Source of the DNA: STC-74 sp043756665
GTDB lineage: Bacteria > Patescibacteriota > Gracilibacteria > BD1-5 > UBA2023
Length of the DNA: 11,675 nucleotides
NCBI GenBank assembly: GCA_043756665.1
Contig: JAYUQR010000073.1
Location: 1 to 11,675 of the forward strand
Reading direction: 5' to 3'
A program made the position numbers and the translations under genes. Positions 1 through 6,943 of this stretch are shown here, in pieces (positions within the stretch are counted from its first letter, which is position 1; every line of letters begins with the position of its first letter). A model generated the notes under the pieces. It saw only the letters and a list, made by a program, of their open reading frames with translations. It was not told the origin of the DNA and made no database searches.

Positions 1-1
1 C

Positions 2-3000
2 CTCACCACCACGAATGGCTACCTTGCAACAGCTACAGGAGATATACTGACTCTCCAAACCAATCTCTCCACCACGAACTCGAACCTCGCGACTGCAACC
101 GGACAAATAAATTCCCTCATCACCAACCTCACCACTGCAACTGGACAAATCAATTCTCTCATCACGAGTCTCGCAACCACGACAGGCTCCCTCACAACGG
201 TCATAGCCAACCTCGCAACCGCGACAGGAAACATTAATACCCTCTTTACGAACCTTGCGACAGCAACTGGAGACATCAACACTCTCTCAGGAATCATCAA
301 TACCGCGAATACCAATATTACCAATCTCCAAACGAACCTCGCAACCGCAACCGGAGACATCCTGTCCCTCTCTGGAATTCTTGGGACAAAAATAGGTCTC
401 ACCTCACTCTCTGCCAACTGACCACTCATATACAATAATGGAACAGGTCTCTTCGGCATCAATATAGCGAACACTACCACAACCGGAGCTCTCTCTGTCA
501 CTGACTACAATGCATTCAGTGGAAAGGAAAATGTACTCACTTTCAATAATGGACTTTCTCGAGTAGGGAATACTATATGACTCGTAAGTGGTTCTAATGG
601 ACAGTATCTCACTATGAGTGGTGGCGCTCCAGTATGGTCTACCCTTGCTGGGGCAGGGATATCTTCCTTAAACTGACTCTCTACGGCCACACAGACATTT
701 TCTATAGGCAATGCAGGTACTGACTTCAATATCAGTTCTACAGGCTCAGTGCATACCTTCAATATTCCATATGCCTCTGCGACAGCTACTTGACTCCTCA
801 AATCATCTGACTGGACAACATTCAATAACAAGCAGGCAACAATATCTCTCTCCTGAGTCACAAATGGTCTTACCTTCGCGAGCAATGTTCTGGGTATTGA
901 TCTCGCATCTTCCATAATGACTGGAGCACTTTCTACAGCTGACTGGATCACATTCAATAATAAAATAAACCTCACATCACTCTCAGTCAACTGACCACTC
1001 ACATACAATAACGGTACAGGACTCTTCGGTATCAATATAGCCAACTCTACTACCACAGGAGCCATCTCTGTCGCAGATTACAATGCATTCAATAATAAAA
1101 TCGGATTCATTTCTGGAATAGCAAATGGACTCTCTATAACTGGTACTGGACTCTCTCTCACCCTTGCTTCCACAACGACTACAGGTGCACTTTCATCTAC
1201 TGACTGGAACGTATTCAATAATAAAATTGGATCGATCAATGGACTCACGTGAGTTATACAGACATTTGCTATTGGAACGAGTGGATCCGACTTCAATATC
1301 GTCTCATCAGGGAATACCCACACATTCAATCTTCTAGACGCTTCCTGAACAGCTCGTGGTCTAGTCTCGACTGGTACGCAGACTCTCACGGGTTCCAAGA
1401 CATTTTCGAATGCACCGACGATTACAGGATATACCACCTGAGGTATCCTCTATACAGATGGCAATGGAAAAATCTCACAGGATACAGCCAACTTTAGTTA
1501 TGATGCTACAAATAAACGTCTCGCACTTGGAACTGGAACTGCTCAGGCAACTCTTCATAACGCTGGATCCACGATCTTCGAATCAATGACAATTGCGAAT
1601 CTTGCCACAGGTGGAGCTATCGGTACTGCAGCGACAACAGTAGATGTGAAAACCACATTCAATATCAATCAAACGACAGCAAACCAGACACTCGCACTCC
1701 CTACTCCAACGAACACAACTGCATGACGTATTATCTATATTGCGAATATAGGAACGGTATGATTCACACTTCTCTGAAGTCGTATAGAATCTGGATATAC
1801 GAGCCAATTCATATGGAATGGAACTGCGTGGAAGTATGTAGGTGAGAAAAATGAACAAGCAACGATATATATATCGAAACCAACTGATCAGACCAATGCA
1901 ACAACCACTCTTGCAAATGACTCAGCACTTACCTTTAATGTCGGAGCAAATGAGACATGGCTCCTGCGTATCGATATCAATGGAAATGGAGCTGCGGCAG
2001 CCGACTGGAAATTCGCAGTGACTGCCCCTGCAGGAGCAACTTGCGACATATCAGTTTCAGACTTCGAGGGGGCGACCGCTCAGGCAAATCTCGGATGTGG
2101 CGTTGTATCAGGATTGATTGCAGCAAGTAGTGCAGATGATCCGGTATGGGTAAGTGGGATTATAGCCAATGGAAATACTGCATGATCAGTAACACTGCAG
2201 TGGTCTGAATTCGCCGTATCAGGAACGAATACAGTACGAGCAGGGAGTACCCTTGCTGCTTACCGAATACGAGGTGCAGATCTCGCAGAAGTATACTATT
2301 CGACCGATCATGCCGTGAATGAATGAGATATAGTCTCACTTACGGGAAACGGAGTTTCACAGGTCGAAAAATCCTCGAAAATATATGATCCTACTGTTAT
2401 CTGAGTCATATCTACAAAACCATGAGTAGTGATGGGAGAAGCGGATGGATTATGAAAGCCAGTTATCGTCGGGCTCTCATGACGAGTACCTGTGAAGGTC
2501 ACGACAAAAAATGGTAATATCGAAGCAGGGGATTATATAACGACTTCTGATATTCCATGAGTCGGTATGAAGGCCACAAGTCCAGGTCATGTTATCGGTA
2601 AAGCTCTCACTGCATATTCAAGTGAATGACAAGGAAAGATTACAGTATTTATACAAAATACATACTATGACGGCATAAATGATGGTGAATATACATCATT
2701 CCTCGCATCCAATTCAGGATCGATAGGGGGATCTAATAGCCTTCCTCTCGATCGATTCTCCTTCATGGTTCGCAAATCCCTTTCTAAGATTGATCCAAAC
2801 CTTCTGACATCGTCATGAGTTGACCTCAATGGGATTATCGGTTCATTCTCAGAAAAGGTACTCGGATTCTCGGGATCTCTCACGAAACTCTCATCGAACG
2901 TATCTGATATTTCCACAGATTTGAGCTCACTCCAATCTCGATTGCTCTCACTCGAAGAACGACTCAATGCTCTTTCGATCGAGAGCCGTCAGACTCCTAC

Positions 3001-3571
3001 TATATTGGGGGGCCTTTCTGATACAGATCGTGCTATTCTCGATAGTATCTCGTATGTAGATGCTACCCTCATTCCGAAAGTGGAATTCTACTTCCAAAAG
3101 GTTGTGACCTTCGCAAATGATGTCATATTCCAGTCTCGAGTGATATTCTCTGATCCAGACATGGCAGGACAGATATCGATACAACCTGGTGATACAAGTA
3201 TCCAAGTCATATTCGATCGACCATATCCATGAGTACCGGTTATCACCCTTACGCCAGTCGGACACTTCCATATGGGATCAGTATCAGAGAGTAGTCGATA
3301 TGGATTCACGATCGAGATCGAGTCGAGTGCGAGTCGTCCACTCCTCTTCAATTGGGTCGCACTCATGGTGAAGGGTGCTGCAACAGGACATGCGAATACA
3401 CCGATGAATCCATCACCACGACCCATAGCTCCACCAGTAGTTTCAGGTGAAGCCTCACCTCCAGAACCGACTCCTGAGCCTGTCATCGAACCGACTCCAG
3501 AACCGACTCCTGAGCCTGTCATCGAACCGACTCCATCCATGCTACTTCCTGAAATAGTCCCATCGAATTAG
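2..3571 (+). CDS. Large repetitive fibre/adhesin-like surface protein, 5' end outside window
   Basis: An open frame of 1,189 residues runs from the left edge to TAG at 3569-3571 when UGA is read as Gly; it contains about 22 in-frame UGA codons. Visible order: Thr/Asn/Leu-rich 14-residue repeats (residues about 7-125); fibre-type modules with recurring (S/T)xDWxxFNNK or DYNAFNNK motifs (to about 410); a beta-rich stretch ending WNGTAWKYVGE (about 615); a segment from ADLAEVYYSTD to GKITVFIQ (about 759-885) with GVISTKPG and GRVPVKV motifs, resembling the domain found near self-cleaving/chaperone regions of phage appendage proteins (Peptidase_G2-like, from memory); a coiled coil with SLEERLNAL (about 940-1000); a final beta domain; and a Pro/Glu/Thr tail. 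The TDWxxFNNK pattern is typical of phage tail fibres and of giant CPR surface proteins. Inference: an exported, multimeric attachment protein. The signal peptide, if any, is off-window. No catalytic function is claimed. Confidence 0.85.
20..376 (+). repeat. Tandem 42-bp (14-residue) repeats inside the fibre protein
   Basis: One 42-bp unit (20-61) and a 21-bp half unit (62-82) are followed by seven consecutive 42-bp units starting at 83, 125, 167, 209, 251, 293 and 335. The consensus peptide is about NLATATGDINTLIT, with Leu/Ile at positions 2, 9 and 12, equal to two heptads. That suggests a coiled-coil or fibrous rod. Units differ mostly at synonymous or conservative sites. The array continues to the left edge, so the real copy number is unknown. 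Confidence 0.85.
398..526 (+). repeat. 43-residue fibre module, copy 1
   Basis: This encodes a module starting LTSLSANGPLIYNNG and ending DYNAFSGK. An equally long, highly similar module lies at 971-1099. Each copy contains a UGA-coded glycine at the same place (NGP; 419-421 in copy 1). Confidence 0.8.
971..1099 (+). repeat. 43-residue fibre module, copy 2
   Basis: Second copy of the module at 398-526, starting LTSLSVNGPLTYNNG and ending DYNAFNNK. It lies 573 bp downstream in the same frame. It points to growth of the protein by internal duplication. Confidence 0.8.
3461..3532 (+). repeat. Perfect 36-bp tandem duplication, Pro/Glu-rich tail
   Basis: Positions 3461-3496 and 3497-3532 are identical, encoding the 12-residue unit PEPTPEPVIEPT twice. 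Perfect identity at the DNA level indicates a recent duplication or a slippage-prone site. Such Pro/Glu tails often act as wall-spanning or spacer segments; that role is inferred. Confidence 0.9.
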
Positions 3572-3631
3572 TAGGTTGGATGAAAATCGAGGAAGAGAGT
3601 GAGTATAGATTATAGATCGATATTTTTGAGG

Positions 3632-3653
3632 GAGAAAAGTGAGCATTTTTCTC
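3632..3653 (+). terminator. Weak hairpin downstream of the fibre gene
   Basis: GAGAAAA (3632-3638) pairs with TTTTCTC (3647-3653) around an 8-nt loop, 60 bp after the stop codon. No uninterrupted T-run follows directly, so its role as terminator is uncertain. Confidence 0.3.
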
Positions 3654-3693
3654 GATCATACATTATTTTTCAGAAACAGGAAGATCTCTTTTC

Positions 3694-3721
3694 TTGAAAT
3701 CAAAGCACTTTTCTCTATACT
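3694..3721 (+). promoter_or_regulatory. Promoter for the small membrane protein
   Basis: TTGAAA (3694-3699), a 16-bp spacer, then TATACT (3716-3721). The start codon at 3754 would lie about 26 nt from the expected transcription start. Confidence 0.65.
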
Positions 3722-3753
3722 CTCCTAGGTATTTATATTTTTAACTTCTTTGT

Positions 3754-4164
3754 ATGATTTCGAATACATGCTTTCAGGACCTCACGGTAGGGAAGATGGT
3801 CACAGCCGCATGGGTGATTTTTACCTCACTATTTTTTCTCTACTCAGTGTCCTATCCGATCCTCGAAGGGACCAAGCTCCAATCGGCAACAACTGCTGGA
3901 TTCAATAATGGATTCAATACAGCTGCAAATCAGGCTATGGCTTCGATGAGTGGAAATGCACTCCAGAATGGATACAATAATGGGTATGGAACTGCCATCA
4001 TGCAACTCGCTCAGGCACTCACTACTCAGTATGCCGAAGGGTGTCAGAAACCTGTCCCTGTAACTATCGGAACTGGATCTGTCGGAATTGTCAGTATTGA
4101 TTGTCTCCAGAAAGTCGCTGCAAGCGCTACTGGTCAGACAACTGTTCCTGCGACACAGAAATAA
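3754..4164 (+). CDS. Small single-pass membrane protein, function unknown
   Basis: 136 residues ending in TAA (4162-4164), with no UGA codon. A short N-terminus ending in GK is followed by one hydrophobic segment (about residues 15-34, rich in aromatic residues), then a soluble, probably extracytoplasmic part. That part has a Gly/Asn/Tyr pattern (FNNGFNTAAN, NGYNNGYGTA), a short amphipathic stretch (MQLAQALTTQY) and a tail with two cysteines in EGCQKPVPV and IDCLQ. It ends in an Ala/Thr-rich segment. The overall form, an N-terminal anchor plus a Cys-containing tail with a VxxVDCLQ-like end, resembles small membrane proteins I recall from CPR genomes, but I cannot name a family. No Shine-Dalgarno site is visible; the leader before ATG is T-rich. 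It is a single-gene transcription unit between its own promoter and terminator. Confidence 0.8.
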   Translation: MISNTCFQDLTVGKMVTAAWVIFTSLFFLYSVSYPILEGTKLQSATTAGFNNGFNTAANQAMASMSGNALQNGYNNGYGTAIMQLAQALTTQYAEGCQKPVPVTIGTGSVGIVSIDCLQKVAASATGQTTVPATQK

Positions 4165-4195
4165 TCTGGTCTCAAAAAGCTTTAAAGTCTCTCCG

Positions 4196-4227
4196 AAAAA
4201 TCTCCCACTGGTCATGGGGGATTTTTT
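4196..4227 (+). terminator. Intrinsic terminator after the membrane protein gene
   Basis: AAAAATCTCCC (4196-4206) pairs with GGGGGATTTTT, 9-nt loop, ending in a T-run. It lies 31 bp after the stop and just upstream of the tRNA promoter. Confidence 0.8.
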
Positions 4228-4237
4228 ATAAAAACTT

Positions 4238-4265
4238 TTGACAAGAGGACTCGTTTTTATAGAAT
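4238..4265 (+). promoter_or_regulatory. Promoter of the tRNA cluster
   Basis: A perfect TTGACA (4238-4243), 16-bp spacer and TAGAAT (4260-4265). The expected start is near 4272, at the edge of a small hairpin (CTTCA, loop TCGC, TGAAG; 4273-4286). The first tRNA begins at 4292. Confidence 0.75.
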
Positions 4266-4291
4266 GCGTGAGCTTCATCGCTGAAGTATCC

Positions 4292-4367
4292 GCGGGCGTA
4301 GCTCAATGGCTAGAGTCTCTGCCTTCCAAGCAGACTGTTATGGGTTCGAGTCCCATCGCCCGCTCCA
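4292..4367 (+). tRNA. trnG: tRNA-Gly(UCC)
   Basis: Complete cloverleaf: acceptor GCGGGCG/CGCCCGC, anticodon stem TCTGC/GCAGA with loop CTTCCAA (anticodon TCC, 4325-4327), T arm with TTCGAGT loop, discriminator T and encoded CCA. It reads GGA and GGG codons by wobble. It is not the UCA-anticodon glycine tRNA needed to decode UGA, which must lie elsewhere. Confidence 0.97.
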
Positions 4368-4377
4368 TTGCGGAGCT

Positions 4378-4438
4378 TTAGATTTTTGGATTATTGGATT
4401 TTTGGATTCTCTAAAATTCTAATGTTCTAAAAATCTAA
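4378..4438 (+). other. Inverted repeat in the Gly-Ile tRNA spacer
   Basis: TTAGATTTTT (4378-4387) is exactly complementary to AAAAATCTAA (4429-4438). The A/T-rich interior can extend the pairing (GGATT against AATTC-type stretches). It probably folds in the precursor and separates the two tRNAs for processing, or acts as a weak transcription stop; this is inferred. Confidence 0.45.
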
Positions 4439-4448
4439 TTTTCTTTCC

Positions 4449-4525
4449 GGGCGTATAGCTCAGCTGGTTAGAGCGCGACACTGATAATGTCGAGGTCCCT
4501 GGTTCAAGTCCAGGTACGCCCACCA
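4449..4525 (+). tRNA. trnI: tRNA-Ile(GAU)
   Basis: Acceptor GGGCGTA/TACGCCC, D arm AGCTCAGCTGGTTAGAGC, anticodon loop CTGATAA (anticodon GAT, 4483-4485), T arm with TTCAAGT loop, discriminator A and encoded CCA (4523-4525). Confidence 0.97.
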
Positions 4526-4551
4526 CTCATAGATAAAAAATAATAACGAAA

Positions 4552-4581
4552 AGATAAAAGTTCTTCCCGAAACTTTTATCT
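4552..4581 (+). other. Perfect 11-bp hairpin in the Ile-Pro tRNA spacer
   Basis: AGATAAAAGTT (4552-4562) and AACTTTTATCT (4571-4581) are perfectly complementary around the 8-nt loop CTTCCCGA. No clean T-run follows. It may mark a processing site or a partial terminator between tRNAs. Confidence 0.55.
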
Positions 4582-4607
4582 AGTATATTTTATCTTCTAC
4601 TTTTCAT

Positions 4608-4684
4608 CGGAGACTGGCGCAATTGGCTAGCGCACGTGCTTTGGGAGCACGGGGTTGTGGGTTCGAGTCCCACGTCTCCGACCA
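4608..4684 (+). tRNA. trnP: tRNA-Pro(UGG)
   Basis: Acceptor CGGAGAC/GTCTCCG, with the C1-G72 pair usual for bacterial tRNA-Pro; anticodon stem CGTGC/GCACG with loop TTTGGGA (anticodon TGG, 4642-4644); TTCGAGT T-loop; discriminator A; encoded CCA. The spacer after it (4685-4779) holds two GAGAATTC copies that could form a weak stem followed by T6. Confidence 0.97.
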
Positions 4685-4779
4685 TATAAATTGAAAATTG
4701 GATTGTTGGTGTTTTCGGATCGTGAGAATTCATTGTGTATACGAGAATTCTTTTTTCTAAAAAACGAACTCTCCACTAT

Positions 4780-4854
4780 GACGCCATCGTCCAGTGGTTA
4801 AGACAACGGGTTTTCATCCCGTAGACCGGAGTTCAATTCTCCGTGGCGTTACCA
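4780..4854 (+). tRNA. trnE: tRNA-Glu(UUC)
   Basis: Acceptor GACGCCA/TGGCGTT with a G-U first pair; anticodon stem ACGGG/CCCGT with loop TTTTCAT (anticodon TTC, 4813-4815); T arm CGGAG/CTCCG; discriminator A; encoded CCA. Last gene of the cluster. Confidence 0.95.
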
Positions 4855-4867
4855 TCGTATAATTTAG

Positions 4868-4901
4868 AAAAAGCCCCAACTCAGAAGAGAAGGGGATTTT
4901 T
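4868..4901 (+). terminator. Bidirectional terminator between tRNA cluster and Fic gene
   Basis: CCCC and GGGG, with an inner CTC-AGAA-GAG helix, flanked by A4 on the left and T5 on the right. It can stop the tRNA transcript on the plus strand. On the minus strand it ends in CTTTTT and can stop the convergent Fic transcript. Confidence 0.75.
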
Positions 4902-4945
4902 GATCGTTTCTTTTCTTTCTCGAGTTAAAGCTCGAATCGCCACAC

Positions 4946-5818
4946 CTAGACCTCTTCATAGTAATATGAATAGTCTATGCCTTTCATGAACATTTCGCGG
5001 CTATCGATCTCATTCGTGAGTGCATCCTGGAGCAAGTGTCGTATCAGTGTATCATCTCGGGCACTTGCTACCATAGCACTGAGATAGTCATTTTTGGCTA
5101 TCGTGCTCCAGTCTACACATTTTTTCAGACGTTTTTTCAGGATGATATCGAGCCAGATCCTCGTACTTCGTCCATTTCCTTCCATAAATGGATGTGCGAT
5201 ATTCATCTCGACATATTTATCCACGATTTCGTCAAACGAATTTTCTGGCATTTTTTCGATCGTTTTCAGTGTATTATCCAGATATTGTGCCATCGCGAAC
5301 TGGAAGCCACCTTTGGAGATATTTTTTTGACGTATTTGCCCCGCAAAGTCATAGAGCCCTCAGAACAGGTAGGCATGAATCTGCTGCAATCCATTTGTCG
5401 TGCCGACTTCGATATGATCGATGAGCGAGCTCTCGAAGAGAGTGTATGCCTTCAGTTTACTCTTTCCATCTATCGTCTCATCGCTATACGTGAACCACTC
5501 TATAAATCTATTCGCTTTCGTTCCAGGAAACACCTTACCGAGGCTAACGATACCATCATAGTCGAGTACATCGGACAAACGCTTTTTTCCATCTGGTGCG
5601 AATAATTTCAACTGGGTAGTTTTACTAACCACTTGGCTATTTTCTGTTTTGAGCTTTGCTTTCAGATATTTCCAGTAGTTTCGTGCTTTCGAATAGTCAT
5701 CCTGATCGGTGAGTACAGCAACAATATCCAGAACAGAAAACCACCATTTATGGTTCTCCTCATCCCATATGGCGCGCACCTCACGGTTGTCGAAAAAACG
5801 AATAGAAATCTTATCCAT
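4946..5818 (-). CDS. BRO-N domain fused to a class III-like Fic AMPylase domain
   Basis: 290 residues ending in TAG, in one frame once the UGA at 5360-5362 is read as Gly153. Residues 1 to about 110 resemble the BRO-N/antirepressor domain (KWWFSVLDIVAVLT at 24-37, QLKLFAPDGK at 69-78, FIEWF). From about 119 it reads as a Fic domain: IEVGTTNGLQQIHAYLF, then YDFAGQIRQ, then the catalytic HPFMEGNGR (209-217), in which the histidine acts as base and the rest binds phosphate and Mg. Fic enzymes usually transfer AMP to Ser/Thr/Tyr of a target protein. The extreme C-terminus is SYYYEEV; Ser284xxxGlu288 matches the (S/T)xxxE(G/N) self-inhibition helix of Neisseria-type class III Fic proteins, but Glu replaces the final Gly/Asn. 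The UGA glycine lies in the YLFGGLYDFAG segment of the Fic core. It stands alone on the minus strand, divergent from the NYN gene, with its own promoter. The target is unknown. The domain fusion suggests DNA-linked or self-regulated activity; this is inferred. Confidence 0.88.
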
Positions 5819-5828
5819 GTGTATTTTT

Positions 5829-5841
5829 TACTATCATAGTA
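5829..5841. promoter_or_regulatory. Palindrome over the Fic promoter -10 region, possible operator
   Basis: TACTAT-C-ATAGTA is a perfect 13-bp inverted repeat, 10 bp upstream of the Fic start codon. It overlaps the predicted -10 box (5838-5843). Its position fits a repressor site, perhaps bound by the gene's own BRO-N domain; the binder is a guess. Confidence 0.45.
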
Positions 5842-5865
5842 TATGGATTTTCTTCCTTTTTCCAA
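5838..5865 (-). promoter_or_regulatory. Promoter of the BRO-N/Fic gene
   Basis: On the minus strand: TTGGAA (5865-5860), 16-bp spacer, TATACT (5843-5838). The expected start near 5831 leaves a leader of only about 12 nt before ATG, too short for a normal ribosome-binding site. Confidence 0.6.
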
Positions 5866-5886
5866 GCTCTCTCTTGACTCTTTTTG

Positions 5887-5914
5887 TTGTTAAAATCTCA
5901 TATTCTCATACAAT
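5887..5914 (+). promoter_or_regulatory. Promoter of the NYN gene
   Basis: TTGTTA (5887-5892), 16-bp spacer, TACAAT (5909-5914), about 22 nt leader to ATG at 5943. The -35 box is poor. A TTGACT at 5874-5879 is an alternative -35 but has no well-placed -10 partner. Confidence 0.45.
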
Positions 5915-5942
5915 TTCTCCATGAACTATCATACTTTCCTAT

Positions 5943-6611
5943 ATGAATCCACAAACACAACAAAAGAAAAACAGAGTTGTTGCGTATATAGATGGATTTA
6001 ACGTCTATCATGCTCTCGCAAAAAACCTTCCCGAGAAATACAAATGGTTGAATTATCGAAAATTTGTAGAGCATTTTCTATGACCAGATGATATTTTACA
6101 AGATATATTTTTCTTTACAGCCCTTCCAAAGTGGGATACAGAGAGGCTTGTACGTCATACAAGTTATATGAGGATACTGGCAGAAAAACTCTGAATTAAG
6201 ATCATCTCTTGAAACTATACCTCTGTAGAGAGACGCTTCAATGGAGATAAGATGAAGGTCATATCTCCAAAAAATGCCAGAGTCAGCCCGAGACAGTTCT
6301 CATATGGGACATTCGAAGAGAAACAGACGGATGTCAATCTCGCACTTGCGATATTCGAGTGAGCAATCCTCGATATATATGATAAGGCTCTGATATTTTC
6401 CTGAGATAGTGATATCGCGCCAGGCATCCTAAAAGCCAGGAAGCATAAGCCAGAAAAAAGGTTCACTTGCGTACTCCCGTATCTATGATCATGATATGTG
6501 ATATCTCGATCTTGTCATAAGAAGCGTAGTACTACCCTGGGAATACTGGAAAACTCTCTTCTCGAATATGAGATCCAAGTCCACGATCGTACTATCCATA
6601 ACCCATATTAA
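5943..6611 (+). CDS. NYN-domain (LabA/DUF88-like) ribonuclease family protein
   Basis: 222 residues ending in TAA, with seven UGA-coded glycines. The N-terminal VVAYIDGFNVYHAL holds Asp17 and Asn20. EKQTDVNLALAIFE provides Asp130. ALIFSGDSDIAPGI provides Asp155 and Asp157, with Gly154 encoded by UGA. This set of acidic residues on a PIN-like fold is characteristic of NYN proteins, which are single-metal or two-metal RNases or RNA-binding relatives. The C-terminus is basic (KARKHKPEKR). ATG 5943 is the first start; the ATG at 5921 is in another frame. A pyrimidine-rich stretch, not a Shine-Dalgarno site, precedes the start. The gene is divergent from the Fic gene and upstream of the restriction operon, so it may belong to a defence cluster. 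The substrate is unknown. Confidence 0.88.
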
Positions 6612-6656
6612 AAGCTCGACCGTAAGGTCGAGCTTGGGGGGTGAGGTTTTCTCACC
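6612..6656 (+). terminator. Tandem hairpins after the NYN gene
   Basis: AAGCTCGACC (6612-6621) and GGTCGAGCTT (6626-6635) form a perfect 10-bp stem capped by GUAA, a GNRA tetraloop, directly after the stop codon. A second stem follows: GGTGAG (6640-6645)/CTCACC (6651-6656) with loop GTTTT. No T-run follows either stem, so this may be a 3'-end protecting structure rather than a classic terminator. I see nothing else in 6657-6715. Confidence 0.55.
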
Positions 6657-6715
6657 GGGTGTAGAGAGAGTATATCATTTTTCTTCCTCGAGTCAAAGTT
6701 TTTTGGTTCTTTTTA

Positions 6716-6743
6716 TTGCCAAAACCACCATTTTTCATATAGT
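6716..6743 (+). promoter_or_regulatory. Promoter of the mod-res operon
   Basis: TTGCCA (6716-6721), 16-bp spacer, TATAGT (6738-6743). The expected transcription start is about 6750, the first base of a 12-nt arm that pairs 90 nt downstream. This gives an unusually long leader of about 194 nt. Confidence 0.55.
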
Positions 6744-6749
6744 TTCGTT

Positions 6750-6943
6750 GCCAGAATCTTATTTATTTTACTTACTTTTTTAGTTTCCCATAAGCGATCA
6801 GAAGGGAGGATTATTCCTCACCTCCTTTGTTGCTTATGGCACTAAATGAGTAAGATTCTGGCGAATCAACGGGGATTGATCCTCCCTTTTTGTTTCGCCA
6901 GAGCCGACGATTTTGGTATTTACTCGTGTAAATACCTTTTATT
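6750..6943 (+). ncRNA. Candidate structured 5' leader with competing helices upstream of mod
   Basis: Perfect complementary arms seen: P1, 6750-6761 with 6851-6862 (12 bp, GCCAGAATCTTA and its complement); P2, 6788-6795 with 6832-6839 (8 bp, CCATAAGC); P2a, 6802-6809 with 6821-6828 (8 bp, one G-U); P3, 6857-6865 with 6894-6902 (9 bp, TCTGGCGAA); P5, 6802-6811 with 6879-6888 (10 bp, AAGGGAGGAT); and P4, 6915-6923 with 6928-6936. P1 and P3 share 6857-6862 and so exclude each other. P2a and P5 share 6802-6809 and do the same. P1 closes around P2, starting at the predicted first transcribed base. Such switching pairs are typical of attenuators and riboswitches. I recognise no known class. A transposon-like inverted-repeat remnant or a separate small RNA is an alternative. 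Confidence 0.5.
6915..6936 (+). terminator. Terminator-like hairpin abutting the mod start codon
   Basis: GGTATTTAC (6915-6923), loop TCGT, GTAAATACC (6928-6936), then TTTTATT and the ATG at 6944. It is a perfect 9-bp stem with a T-rich tail, at the end of the structured leader. It could act as an attenuator, or as a stem setting access to the start codon. Confidence 0.5.

Noticed and set aside
20..376. CRISPR array suggested by regular 42-bp periodicity
   Set aside because: Units are adjacent, diverged and in frame within a protein gene, with no repeat/spacer alternation.
19..1497. Long opposite-strand and alternate-frame ORFs within the fibre gene, some rich in Val/Arg
   Set aside because: They are complements of the repetitive Thr/Asn-rich codons of the plus-strand frame. 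They show no domain logic, and the plus frame is continuous once UGA is Gly.
2..3571. Fibre gene as part of a prophage
   Set aside because: The tail-fibre-like motifs are shared with CPR surface proteins. Downstream are a membrane protein and tRNAs, with no phage structural, lysis or integrase genes in the window; the upstream side is not visible.
4292..4854. A UGA-decoding tRNA-Gly (anticodon UCA) in the tRNA cluster
   Set aside because: The four anticodons read UCC, GAU, UGG and UUC. None pairs with UGA.
5360..5818. Separate antirepressor gene upstream of a separate Fic gene
   Set aside because: They are one frame joined by a UGA codon. The Fic core (QQIHAYLF then GLYDFAG) spans the UGA, so the second ORF alone would lack part of the domain.
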